From Firmicutes bacterium UBA2598 (GTDB taxonomy: Bacteria; Bacillota; PH28-bin88), in the NCBI GenBank assembly GCA_002339345.1, contig DDKM01000032.1, positions 62,001 to 126,000 on the forward strand: 64,000 nucleotides of DNA, read 5' to 3'. The notes below the pieces were generated by a model. It had not been told where the DNA came from and made no database searches. It saw nothing but the letters and a program-made list of their open reading frames with translations. Each line of letters opens with the position of its first letter. Position 1 is the stretch's first letter. This document shows, in pieces, positions 8,683 through 16,809 of the stretch. The position numbers and the translations under genes were made by a program.

Positions 8683-9684
8683 GTGTCCTTGATCATTTCA
8701 TGGAACTCGACTAACCAGTGCAATATGTACTGTGACCACTGTTACAGGGACGCCGGAGCCAGAGCCAGTGATGAATTATCAACTATGGAAGCCAAATCCA
8801 TGCTGGATGAGATTGCCAAAGCAGGTTTTAAAATAATGATTTTCAGTGGTGGAGAACCCTTTATGCGTGACGACATTTTCGAATTAGTCCGTTATGCCCG
8901 GGACTTGGGCATGCGGCCTGTTTTCGGTACCAACGGCACGCTGATTACCCCGGAAAAGGCCAAGAAGCTTAAAGAAGTCGGTACCATGGGTGTGGGGATT
9001 AGCCTGGACAGCATCCACCCGGAGAAACATGATCGTTTGCGCAAGTTTACAGGAGCATGGGATGGAGCTATCCAGGGCATGCGCAACTGCCATGAGACAG
9101 GTGTTCCCTTCCAAATCCATACCACCATTTTCGATTGGAATCAAGATGAGGCCCTGGAAATTACCGACTTAGCTGTTAAAATGGGCGCGGTGGCCCATCA
9201 TTTCTTTTTCCTGGTGCCCACTGGTAGGGCTGTGAACATTGAAGAGGAATCACTACGAGCTGAGCAATATGAACAAATTTTGACACGGATTATGCAGAAA
9301 CAGCAGCAAGTGGAAATTGAGCTAAAACCCACGTGTGCTCCACAGTTCATGCGTATTGCCCACCAAATGGGGATGGATCTCAGATTTGGACGTGGATGTC
9401 TTGCGGGAACATCCTATTGCATCATCAGTCCCACCGGGGATGTCCAGCCATGTGCCTATTTAAATATTCCCATCGGCAATGTCCGGAAGATTCCTTTCAG
9501 CCAGCTATGGAAGGAAAGCGAGGTGTTTCAGAAATTACGTTCCCTTGACTATGGAGGCGGTTGTGGTAAATGCGGATACAAGAAGATGTGTGGCGGTTGC
9601 CGTGCGAGGGCTTTCTTTTACCATGATGGCGACTATATGGCGGAGGAGCCTTGGTGTCTCTACCATGGCCGCAAGGGTATCTAA
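8683..9684 (+). CDS. Radical SAM/SPASM protein of the NirJ / AhbC / AhbD group
   Basis: A radical SAM enzyme expected to act late in the siroheme-dependent heme route (or a heme d1-like side path). The CxxxCxxC cluster motif is in NQCNMYCDHCYRDAG at the N-terminus, and GGEP follows. A C-terminal SPASM-like region (CAYLN, then GGCGKCGYKKMCGGCRARA) would bind auxiliary iron-sulfur clusters. Its place between hemB and hemL supports a tetrapyrrole substrate. The N-terminus looks most like the NirJ2/AhbC group, but AhbC and AhbD cannot be separated by eye. GTG at 8683 is chosen by spacing from AAGAAGGG; 8680 and 8689 are alternatives. No siroheme decarboxylase genes (ahbAB) are in the window. Confidence 0.82.
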   Translation: MSLIISWNSTNQCNMYCDHCYRDAGARASDELSTMEAKSMLDEIAKAGFKIMIFSGGEPFMRDDIFELVRYARDLGMRPVFGTNGTLITPEKAKKLKEVGTMGVGISLDSIHPEKHDRLRKFTGAWDGAIQGMRNCHETGVPFQIHTTIFDWNQDEALEITDLAVKMGAVAHHFFFLVPTGRAVNIEEESLRAEQYEQILTRIMQKQQQVEIELKPTCAPQFMRIAHQMGMDLRFGRGCLAGTSYCIISPTGDVQPCAYLNIPIGNVRKIPFSQLWKESEVFQKLRSLDYGGGCGKCGYKKMCGGCRARAFFYHDGDYMAEEPWCLYHGRKGI

Positions 9685-9702
9685 TTTGCGGGAGGGATAC
9701 TT

Positions 9703-11001
9703 GTGCATAAGGGTTATACCAGTTCTGAAAAACTGTTTAGCCTGGCAAAGGACCTGATTCCTGGCGGTGTCAACAGTCCGGTGCGTGCCTTTAAAGCAGT
9801 AGGGATGACCCCTCCCTTCCTTTGCAAGGGAGAGGGAAGCATTGTTTATGATGTTGATGGCAACAGTTACATTGACTATGTGGGATCATGGGGCCCGTTA
9901 ATCCTGGGGCATCGACACCCAGCTGTGGTAGCCGCCCTTCACCGGTGCCTGGACGAAACAGGTACAAGTTTTGGCGCCCCAACTGAATTAGAGAATGAAA
10001 TGGCACAATTAGTAATTAATGCTGTCCCGTCCATCGAAATGGTGCGGATGGTCAATTCCGGTACAGAAGCAACAATGAGTGCCCTTAGGCTGGCGAGAGG
10101 GTATACAGGCAGGGATAAGATCGTTAAATTTGAAGGCTGTTACCACGGCCATGCCGATCACTTGCTGATTAAGGCAGGATCAGGTGCATTGACCTTGGGA
10201 GTACCGACCAGCCCCGGTGTGCCAGCCAATATCGCCGGGAACACCATAACCGCATCCTTTAATGATCTGGATACTGTTACCAAAATATTTGCCCAGGAAG
10301 GTTCTAATATCGCTGCCGTAATCGTAGAGCCAGTACCCGGCAACATGGGCTGTATTCCGCCAAAACCCGGTTTCCTTGCCGGTTTGCGGGAGATTACCGC
10401 AAAGTACGGAGCATTACTCATATTTGATGAGGTGATGACCGGTTTTCGTCTTGCTCTAGGAGGAGCACAAGAGTTGTATAACATCCATCCCGATTTAACC
10501 TGCCTTGGAAAGATAATTGGTGGCGGTTTGCCTGTAGGTGCTTATGGCGGAAAAAGGGAGATTATGGAAAAAATGGCTCCTGCCGGTCCGATATACCAGG
10601 CCGGCACCCTTTCCGGGAATCCCCTAGCCATGACCGCAGGACTGGAAACCCTAAAACTACTGGCCAAAAAGGATGTTTATACGGAACTGGAGAATAAGAC
10701 CCAGCGTCTAACCGAAGGGTTGGCCAAAGCAGCGAAAGAAACGGGTGCGAAGGTGTTCTTCACCAGAGTTGGGTCAATGTTTTCCGCCTTTTTTACCGAA
10801 TATGAGGTGGTTGACTATGCCAGTGCCCTTACTTCAGACACCGGCAAGTTTGCCATCTTTTTCCGCAAAATGCTTGAACAGGGAGTTTATCTTGCGCCCT
10901 CCCAGTTTGAGGCCGGCTTTATGTCCCTAGCCCACAGCGATGAAGATATAGATAAAACAATTAATGCCGCTACTGTGGCATTTGCGGCTACCGTAGAATA
11001 A
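9703..11001 (+). CDS. hemL: Glutamate-1-semialdehyde 2,1-aminomutase
   Basis: PLP-dependent transfer of the amino group that yields 5-aminolevulinate, working directly after HemA. The family N-terminus ([15 protein letters not shown]), the [16 protein letters not shown] segment, FDEVMTGFR, and the [10 protein letters not shown] segment near the PLP site are all visible. The length of 432 residues is standard. GTG start with GGGAGGGATA upstream. It is the last gene of the operon and is followed by a hairpin and a strong terminator. Confidence 0.96.
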   Translation: MHKGYTSSEKLFSLAKDLIPGGVNSPVRAFKAVGMTPPFLCKGEGSIVYDVDGNSYIDYVGSWGPLILGHRHPAVVAALHRCLDETGTSFGAPTELENEMAQLVINAVPSIEMVRMVNSGTEATMSALRLARGYTGRDKIVKFEGCYHGHADHLLIKAGSGALTLGVPTSPGVPANIAGNTITASFNDLDTVTKIFAQEGSNIAAVIVEPVPGNMGCIPPKPGFLAGLREITAKYGALLIFDEVMTGFRLALGGAQELYNIHPDLTCLGKIIGGGLPVGAYGGKREIMEKMAPAGPIYQAGTLSGNPLAMTAGLETLKLLAKKDVYTELENKTQRLTEGLAKAAKETGAKVFFTRVGSMFSAFFTEYEVVDYASALTSDTGKFAIFFRKMLEQGVYLAPSQFEAGFMSLAHSDEDIDKTINAATVAFAATVE

Positions 11002-11024
11002 AAAAGTTGCCTTATAAATATAAA

Positions 11025-11079
11025 GAGTGAGTGTATATTCAGGCGGGGTAACGCCCATACTAGGAATACACACTCACTT
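11025..11079 (+). other. Long imperfect hairpin between hemL and the operon terminator
   Basis: GTGAGTG-TAT (11027-11036) pairs with ATACACACTCAC (11066-11077) with a small bulge, and an inner GGCG/CGCC stem lies within the loop. No T run follows, so it is not a simple terminator. It may be a structured RNA or a protein-binding palindrome. I do not recognise it as a known riboswitch. Confidence 0.5.
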
Positions 11080-11098
11080 CTTCATAGACCTCCTTGAA

Positions 11099-11142
11099 CC
11101 GACAAATCCGGTAGCGTAAGCTCCGGGTTTGTCGGTTTTTTC
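11099..11142 (+). terminator. Strong terminator after hemL
   Basis: A 13-base arm starting CCGACAAATCCGG pairs with CCGGGTTTGTCGG and is followed by six or more T. Confidence 0.9.
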
Positions 11143-11222
11143 CTCAAACAGGAGGGATTTCATCAAAACCGCGCGAATATTTGTCATAGATGGATTGTAA
11201 TGGCTACCCGGGGGTGGGGAAA

Positions 11223-13172
11223 ATGTCCGGTGACTGTACATTTGCTTTGGATGTGGGTACACGGTCGGTTGTGGGGATTGTTATGGAACGGGTGGAAGAT
11301 GGTTTTAAAGTAAAAGCTGCAGAAATGGAAGAACATCAAGAACGGGCCATGCTTGATGGCCAGATTCATGATATCCCCATGGTTGCCAGTGTGGTCGCTC
11401 GAATCAAGGCCAAATTAGAAAAAAAAACGGGGCGTACTTTGCAAGAAGTCGCCGTTGCCGCTGCAGGCCGCACCCTTCAAACGGCCAAGGGCAGGGCCAT
11501 AAGGGATACCTCATGGCTGGCAGATATTGATCACCATCTTGTCGCCAATATGCAGCTTGAAGCAGTGCAAGAGGCTCAACGATCCCTAAACGATCCAACC
11601 GGGGAATACCATTGTGTTGGCTTTACAGTACTCAATTCCTGGTTGGACCATAGCAGAATTGGCAATCTAGTAGGTCAGCGGGGTAACCGTGTTGAAATAG
11701 AAGTAATTGCAACCTTCTTGCCGCGAGTGGTAATCAACTCCCTACAGGCAGTACTACAAAGAGCCGGTCTGGAGATGGCTCACCTTACCCTTGAGCCCAT
11801 TGCGGCCTTAAATGTAGCCATCCCTAGCAATATGCGTCAGCTCAACTTGGGCCTGGTGGATGTGGGTGCAGGTACATCTGATATTGCCATTACAGCATCA
11901 GGGTCAGTTGTGGGTTACGCCATGGTACCCTCCGCTGGGGATGAAATAACCGAGGAAATCTGCCAACATCTGCTGGTAGATTTCGCCACGGCAGAAGATA
12001 TCAAAAGGCGCCTTAATCAGCAGATGATCGAGTTTACCGATGTTGTCGGGTTTTCACATTGCATTGCGGCAGAGGAAATAATTGCGGTAGTGGCTCCACA
12101 GGTTGATGAAATCGCAAAACTGGTAGCCAATAAAATGATTGAGATCAACGGCAAAGCTCCTCAGGCGGTAATTTGTATTGGTGGTGGAAGCCTCACGCCC
12201 GGTTTCACAAAAGCTCTAGCTACAAATCTAGGGCTACCGGCTTCCCGGGTTGCTGTCCGTGGAAGAGAGGTTATCACAATGGTTACAGGCGGACCCAAGT
12301 TTTTGGAGGGTCCCCAATGCGTTACTCCCATTGGTATAGGGGTAACGGCCTTTTTGCAGCAATCCCTATCCTATATACCCGTGACGGTAAACGAACGGCC
12401 CGTGCGCATTCTCCAAAATCAAAAATCAACCGTGGCCGATGCGATTTTATCGGCTGGGATCCCCCTGCGAAAACTTTATGGCAAACCCGGTGCTGCTTTA
12501 GCTGTGGAAATTAACGGCCGTCTAACATTTATAAAAGGTCAAATGGGGACTCCTGCACAAATTCGAGTAAATGGTAGGGAAGTGACTTTGGAAGAAGAAG
12601 TTTCAGCAAACGATATAGTAACCATTACTCCTGCACAGGATGGTGCTGCCGCCCATGGTTTCGTAGCAGATGTGATACCAAGCCTAAATGCAAAAACAAT
12701 TTATATTAATAAGCAGCCACACCGGGTTGAGCCGCAGGTTTTCATGAACGGGGAACCTGTTTCTGGTAATACACCGTTGATTGATAACTGTAAAATTCAA
12801 TATCATCCCATGGCCACAGTCGGTGATGTCCTCTCCTTACTGGGCTTCCGGTTGGAATTGGGACAGGAAATTAAGCTAAATAACGAACGGGCAGACCTTG
12901 ACACTATCATTAATGATGGAGATCATCTCACCTTTGACCAACCAAGCCTATTGCCCAAAGGAATTATTGTTGAGTGCAACGGGAGGCCCTTAGCTATAAC
13001 TGGATCTGGTAGCCCGGTGATCATAGCGGATCTTTTTCCCTTAATTGATCTCGATCCCACCCAGGTTAGAGGTGGTAAACGCCTGTTGCTTGAACTGAAC
13101 GGAGAACCCGCCACCTTTACCACCGTATTGAAGGAAGGATGTAAAGTAACAGTACAATGGATTGATAATTAA
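11223..13172 (+). CDS. FtsA/PilM-like actin-fold ATPase with a long beta-grasp-like C-terminal tail
   Basis: Residues 1 to about 390 match the FtsA/HSP70-actin superfamily: an N-terminal phosphate loop region (FALDVGTRSVVGIV), a second phosphate motif (LGLVDVGAGTSDIAI) and an adenosine motif (VICIGGGSLTPGF). FtsA relatives polymerize or tether partners at the membrane. The remaining 260 or so residues are not FtsA. They hold repeated units of the form hydrophobic-x-hydrophobic-N-G near a D-x-V/L-x-I ending, resembling ThiS/TGS beta-grasp repeats. ATG at 11223 is preferred to 11190 because GGGGTGGGG precedes it and MSGDCTFALDVG is the expected domain start. It stands alone between two terminators. 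No ftsZ or pilus genes are nearby, so its division or assembly role is unknown. Confidence 0.8.
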   Translation: MSGDCTFALDVGTRSVVGIVMERVEDGFKVKAAEMEEHQERAMLDGQIHDIPMVASVVARIKAKLEKKTGRTLQEVAVAAAGRTLQTAKGRAIRDTSWLADIDHHLVANMQLEAVQEAQRSLNDPTGEYHCVGFTVLNSWLDHSRIGNLVGQRGNRVEIEVIATFLPRVVINSLQAVLQRAGLEMAHLTLEPIAALNVAIPSNMRQLNLGLVDVGAGTSDIAITASGSVVGYAMVPSAGDEITEEICQHLLVDFATAEDIKRRLNQQMIEFTDVVGFSHCIAAEEIIAVVAPQVDEIAKLVANKMIEINGKAPQAVICIGGGSLTPGFTKALATNLGLPASRVAVRGREVITMVTGGPKFLEGPQCVTPIGIGVTAFLQQSLSYIPVTVNERPVRILQNQKSTVADAILSAGIPLRKLYGKPGAALAVEINGRLTFIKGQMGTPAQIRVNGREVTLEEEVSANDIVTITPAQDGAAAHGFVADVIPSLNAKTIYINKQPHRVEPQVFMNGEPVSGNTPLIDNCKIQYHPMATVGDVLSLLGFRLELGQEIKLNNERADLDTIINDGDHLTFDQPSLLPKGIIVECNGRPLAITGSGSPVIIADLFPLIDLDPTQVRGGKRLLLELNGEPATFTTVLKEGCKVTVQWIDN

Positions 13173-13178
13173 AAATTT

Positions 13179-13205
13179 AGGCTCCCTAGCCCTGGGAGCC
13201 TTAAA
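13179..13205. terminator. Bidirectional terminator between convergent genes
   Basis: AGGCTCCC (13179-13186) pairs with GGGAGCCT (13194-13201). T-rich sequence follows on the minus strand and A-rich sequence precedes on plus, so it can serve both converging genes. Confidence 0.75.
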
Positions 13206-13646
13206 CATATATTTCGATATTTCGCATGCCAAACCTAAGGGCTTCCTGGTGATTGGACATAAATATATCCATGCAGTATCCTTTTATTTTTCCTCCCGTA
13301 TCCTCTGCAGTAAAAACCCTGTTTAGGGCGGGCACGTAAACCTTACTGCCTCGGGGAATTATTTCCGGATCGACAGCAATGGTATACCAGGGTTGTGCTT
13401 TATTGCCACTTGCCGTAATTCCGTCAACCTTTCCGCAACAGGAATGGCAGGCATCATAGGCCGTTGCTTTGACCACCAGTGGCATGGAAATACGGTACCC
13501 GGTCAACCGCCATTCACCCAAAACGATATCTGCAACCGGCTATGCTGTAAGCCACCAAACCGGTGATTTGGCTGGCGTCCGACGGCTCAAGGCTTACATG
13601 TTGCCATTGCCGCCATCATTACAAACAGGATTATACTTCTAATCAA
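13201..13646 (-). pseudogene. Secreted 3D-domain protein (YocH/YuiC/YabE-type), frameshifted
   Basis: The 3' part (about 13201-13521) encodes a complete 3D domain: ATAYDACHSCCGK, then the AVDP and AEDTGG and D-I segments carrying the three conserved aspartates of this lytic transglycosylase-like fold. Upstream, a TTG at 13646 with a near-perfect GGAGGAGGAG ribosome binding site opens a signal-peptide-like segment (Arg-Ser followed by about 12 hydrophobic residues) that hits TGA after 19 codons. A third frame, running from about 13605 to a stop near 13513, links the two. Two single-base shifts, near 13600 and near the TTTTGGG run around 13520, would restore one secreted protein. It is therefore a decayed gene or carries sequence errors. 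Confidence 0.65.
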
Positions 13647-13738
13647 TCTTTTTCTCCTCCTCCAAAAAGATTAGTTTATGCCTATTCTCATCGGCTATAA
13701 TGGAAATATGTTTAATATCTTTTGCTAGTTTTCCCATG

Positions 13739-13767
13739 TTGACAATGGTGTTTATGTATGTTAAGAT
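13739..13767 (+). promoter_or_regulatory. Promoter of tRNA-Leu
   Basis: TTGACA (13739-13744), a 17-base spacer and TAAGAT (13762-13767) lie 25 bases upstream of the tRNA. Confidence 0.7.
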
Positions 13768-13792
13768 ACATTTTGTCGGTAGTGATAAACGT

Positions 13793-13880
13793 GCGGCAGT
13801 GGCGGAATTGGCAGACGCGCTAGATTCAGGGTCTAGTGGGCTTTACGCTCGTGGGGGTTCAAGTCCCTTCTGCCGCACCA
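13793..13880 (+). tRNA. tRNA-Leu (CAG)
   Basis: The acceptor GCGGCAG pairs with CTGCCGC, followed by A and an encoded CCA. The anticodon stem CTAGA/TCTAG encloses loop TTCAGGG with anticodon CAG. The long variable arm (GGGCTTTACGCTC) and the GGTTCAAGTCC T-arm are those of a class II leucine tRNA. Confidence 0.97.
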
Positions 13881-13896
13881 AATACAATAGTCCATA

Positions 13897-13930
13897 AAAC
13901 CTCGGGTAATTTACCTGAGGTTTTTGTTTT
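13897..13930 (+). terminator. Terminator of tRNA-Leu
   Basis: The stem AAACCTCGGGTAA with TTACCTGAGGTTT is followed by a T-rich run. Confidence 0.8.
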
Positions 13931-14176
13931 CCTTGAACCCATAGGATGATTTGATTAGATTATGTTATTATTTACGTAATATTTATATTAAAAATTTTTA
14001 TAGAACATGCATAAAGAATATAGTATGTGCTCTGGAAATTATTGAAATTCTTAGTATAATAGTAGTATAAATTATTTCTTTCACTTTCGCTATACCCCAA
14101 AGAAAGGGGGGGGTACCGCACAAAGGGTATTTCGCTAAAAATCAAAGAGCCCAGATTTGAAAAATCGGAGGTGGAG

Positions 14177-15175
14177 ATGTTGGCAGAAACAAAGGAAAAG
14201 GTAGATAGGGAAGAGGAAGGGCACGAAGGACTGACCAGGCGAAAGCTCCTAGTAGGTGCAGGCTCTCTGGCAGTCGGAGCTGTTACCAGCGCTGGCGTAC
14301 TGGGGATCAACCCGGGTACCGCTCTATCAAAGGAAGATGTTACAATTGTTGTTAACGACAAACCACTGTCCGGCGTGCCCGCTACTGTGGTGAAAGGTGT
14401 TACAACTGCACCTGTACGTCCCGTTGCCGAATCCCTAGGCGCCCAGGTTGAATGGATTAAGGAAAGCAAGACTGTGAAGATCACCAGTAAAGCTGCTGGA
14501 ACCGCCCCTATAGCTAACCAAGTCCCTGAATGGCCATGGCCATATAAAAAACTTGATCCGGAAGTGGTCAGAAAGCTAGGATATGAAAACTACTTTAAAG
14601 GCGGATGCATGTTTGGTACAGCATCAGCCTTGCTGCTTACCCTTAGCAAGGAAGTCGGTTTCCCCTATACTACTATTCCCATTGATATATACAAGTATGG
14701 CGCAGGGGGAGCTGCCGGCTGGGGTACTCTTTGTGGTTCTTTAAACGGCGCCTCCCAAGTGATTAACATGATAACCAAGGATTTTTCCAAAGTGATCAAC
14801 GAACTCATTGGTTGGTATACCGAATTTCCCTTCCCGAGTGCCAAGCATGAGTCCTATTGCAAGATAAAGAACCAGATCACCACTGTAGCCAAGTCGCCCC
14901 TTTGCCATGCTTCGATCACAAAATGGGCTAGGGCTGCCGGGGCTAAGGTAAAAGGTGCGGATAAGGATGACCGGTGTGCTAAGGTTTCTGGAGATGTTGC
15001 TGCCCGCACTGTGGAATTATTAAACAGCTTGGTTGATGGCAAGTTCATTGCTGCTTACAAAGCGTCCGATGAATTTGCTCATTGCCTTAAATGCCATGAC
15101 GGTGGTCAATTTGGTCCAGATCAACTTGGTAAGATGAATTGTACTTCCTGTCATGATGATCATACCAAAAAATAG
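14177..15175 (+). CDS. Tat-exported split-Soret-type diheme cytochrome with a copper-amine-oxidase-N-like domain
   Basis: A twin-arginine signal (TRRKLLVGAG, Arg21-Arg22) precedes a hydrophobic stretch, so the folded protein should cross the membrane by the Tat path. Residues of about 50-110 resemble the copper amine oxidase N-terminal / stalk repeat (VNDKPLSG, then VRPVAESLGAQVEW). Next comes a GGCMFGTASALL segment of the C_GCAxxG_C_C family, and at the C-terminus two CxxCH heme sites (CLKCH, CTSCH). This is the composition of split-Soret cytochrome c. The GTG at 14171 lies inside the GGAGGTGG ribosome binding site, so ATG 14177 or TTG 14180 is the likely start. The gene is alone, with terminators after it. 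Confidence 0.8.
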   Translation: MLAETKEKVDREEEGHEGLTRRKLLVGAGSLAVGAVTSAGVLGINPGTALSKEDVTIVVNDKPLSGVPATVVKGVTTAPVRPVAESLGAQVEWIKESKTVKITSKAAGTAPIANQVPEWPWPYKKLDPEVVRKLGYENYFKGGCMFGTASALLLTLSKEVGFPYTTIPIDIYKYGAGGAAGWGTLCGSLNGASQVINMITKDFSKVINELIGWYTEFPFPSAKHESYCKIKNQITTVAKSPLCHASITKWARAAGAKVKGADKDDRCAKVSGDVAARTVELLNSLVDGKFIAAYKASDEFAHCLKCHDGGQFGPDQLGKMNCTSCHDDHTKK

Positions 15176-15227
15176 CTCCCAACAAACATATCCTAATTTA
15201 AATAGATAAACAGGACAACCATTACTT

Positions 15228-15260
15228 GGGCCTCCTATCAAATCGTAGAGGCCCTCCTTT
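15228..15260 (+). terminator. Terminator after the split-Soret cytochrome gene
   Basis: GGGCCTC (15228-15234) pairs with GAGGCCC (15248-15254), followed by a short T-containing run. Confidence 0.6.
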
Positions 15261-15332
15261 GGCATACGCCTTACCAAAGTGATTAGACTGGCTGTATATT
15301 GCTAATCGATTAGCATACTGCCTTTGACGTAT

Positions 15333-15367
15333 GGGGTCAGGTGTATAATTGCACCTGACCCCTTTTT
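15333..15367 (+). terminator. Strong hairpin with T run, possibly a repeat-element end
   Basis: A perfect 11-pair stem, GGGGTCAGGTG with CACCTGACCCC, is followed by five T. It can terminate transcription, but the ends also resemble dispersed hairpins near IS200/REP-type elements. The stretch 15176-15552 holds only these hairpins and no gene I can support. Confidence 0.65.
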
Positions 15368-15386
15368 AACTCACCCGCCGGGAAGT

Positions 15387-15415
15387 CCCCGTCCTGAACG
15401 AAGTGAAGGGCGGGG
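15387..15415. repeat. Solo IS200/IS605-type end hairpin
   Basis: CCCCGTCCT pairs with AGGGCGGGG across GAACGAAGTGA. This G/C-rich foldback resembles the subterminal hairpins of IS200/IS605 elements and the 3' ends of TnpB genes, but no tnpA or tnpB is present. Likely a remnant. Confidence 0.45.
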
Positions 15416-15552
15416 TGGTTCACATTACTTTAACCCGTGGTTTTGCGCGCCCGGGGCATTAACACCTCTTCCGTGACGCGAGGTCTGCGTCATGAACATT
15501 GACCCACAAAAACCACCCATCAGGCAAGGGGTAATTTCAGATCCGCATCGTT

Positions 15553-15842
15553 CCACCCACTGTCCCAAGTGTGGGCGGGAGGCGCCGCCAGGCCGGGTAT
15601 TCAACCGGCACAGTACAATTTACCGGAAACGGGATGGCCAAAGTGACTGAACGCTACGAGTGCACCTGGCCGGATTGCCGAAAGCCGTTTTCCGTAAGCC
15701 CGGCAAGATCGACCAACTCCTCCAATTGGAGCAGCTACCCGGGTGGGTGCAAAGATGCCGGGAGACCGTGCCAGGTGTAGCCAGGGTAGCCGCAGGAACC
15801 CTGACATTCTGCCAAAGGGTGCTTCAGGTGCTACTGGGCTAA
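15553..15842 (+). pseudogene. Remnant of a transposon-linked zinc-finger-type ORF
   Basis: One frame encodes CPKCGREAPPGRVFNRH and stops at TGA. A second frame continues with RYECTWPDCRKPFS, a CxxxxxxC pair followed by a basic segment, and a third carries a leucine-rich C-terminus to the stop at 15842. Placed end to end they form one zinc-ribbon-like protein lying just before a transposase, so this is probably the broken helper ORF of the same element. Confidence 0.45.
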
Positions 15843-15925
15843 CTGGAAGTAATTTTTACCACACCAAATGAAACAGCACTAAGTGCTGGAGTATGGTAAT
15901 GTGGACCACAAGGAGGTGGTCCAAT

Positions 15926-16677
15926 ATGGACGAACAGGAAAGAAAGGCCATTGCCCTCCGCCGGTACGCCATGATCGACGACCTGGTGGGGGTGGATCTG
16001 GCCTACGGGGAGAAGAGCGCCCTTTTGGAGGAACTGGCCCTGGCCCACGGCGTATCTATCCCTACTCTCAAGCGGTATCTCAAGCGGTACGAGGAAAAAT
16101 GGTTTGACGGATTGCTGCCCAAGGAGCGCTCAGATGCCGGCACTTCCCGGGCGATACCGCCGGAGGCTTTGGAACTGGCCTTCAGGCTACGCCTGGAGTT
16201 GCCGTCCCGCAGTACTCCCACCATCATCAGGATGCTGGAAAAGGAACGGGAAGAGTGGCAGGGACGTATTCGCCGTTCCACCCTGGACCAACACTTCCAG
16301 CGGGCGGGGCTGGCCGGCAGGTCTTACGCCGGGAACAGAAGGTGCGCCGGAAGTTCGCCAAGGTTAGGCGGAACCTGTTGTGGCAAGCGGACATCTGTAT
16401 CCCCAGGCTGTGGGTACGGGACGACACCGGGCAGAAACACCAGGCGGTGGTGGTGGCGGTGATTGACGACTGTTCCAGGAGGCTCATCCATGCCGAGTGT
16501 TTTATTAGCCAGGAGGCCTGGGTGGTGGAAACCACCCTGAAGAAGGCGATGACCAAGCCCGGGTTGCCGGCATCCCTATCCTGCGATTATGTGTCGCGGC
16601 ACATAATCCCAGGATTCGCAGGATATGCAACGGGCTGTTTGTGGAAAAGGTATCAGGCCGTCTCCAAAACCAATTAA
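15926..16677 (+). pseudogene. Truncated and frameshifted DDE/rve-type transposase (IS481/Mu-like)
   Basis: ATG 15926 follows AAGGAGGTGG. The first 130 or so codons give a helix-turn-helix region (VSIPTLKRYLKRYEEKWFDG, short core) and LELPSRSTPTIIRMLE, typical of Mu/IS481-like transposase N-termini. The frame then shifts near 16320 into a second frame carrying the catalytic-core start: LLWQADICIPRL with the first Asp, and AVIDDCSRRLIHAE with the second. After KAMTKPGLP the family match ends and the final Glu region is missing. The gene is dead by frameshift and by 3' loss. Confidence 0.75.
16578..16624. repeat. Nested perfect inverted repeats at the transposase break point
   Basis: ATCCTGCGA (16578-16586) pairs with TCGCAGGAT (16616-16624). 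Inside is a second palindrome, GATTATGTG / CACATAATC (16585-16593, 16600-16608) around TCGCGG. The structure lies exactly where transposase homology ends, so it may be a recombination site or the end of another inserted element. Confidence 0.55.
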
Positions 16678-16714
16678 TCACTACAACCATTACACATGAA
16701 ATATCAGAGGGGCC

Positions 16715-16742
16715 TTGACATTTTTTCTATCCAATATATACT
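16715..16742 (+). promoter_or_regulatory. groESL sigma-A promoter
   Basis: TTGACA (16715-16720), a 16-base spacer, and TATACT (16737-16742). The CIRCE operator lies at and just after the predicted start point. Confidence 0.88.
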
Positions 16743-16754
16743 AGTAATTGACTG

Positions 16755-16781
16755 TTAGCACTAACCACACGTGAGTGCTAA
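16755..16781 (+). promoter_or_regulatory. CIRCE operator (HrcA binding site)
   Basis: TTAGCACTA-N9-GAGTGCTAA matches the CIRCE consensus except for the last base of the left arm (A for C). It implies HrcA repression of groESL; hrcA is not in the window. Confidence 0.93.
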
Positions 16782-16809
16782 CAACAGTAATTTGAAAGGA
16801 GGGGTGAAG

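Noticed and set aside
13513..13610. c-di-GMP-I-like riboswitch before the 3D-domain gene
   Set aside because: GGCAAC...GGACGC...GCCGGTTGC on minus looks a little like a GEMM fold, but the core GACGCAAAGCC and GNRA/receptor parts are missing, and the same bases read well as coding sequence in a shifted frame.
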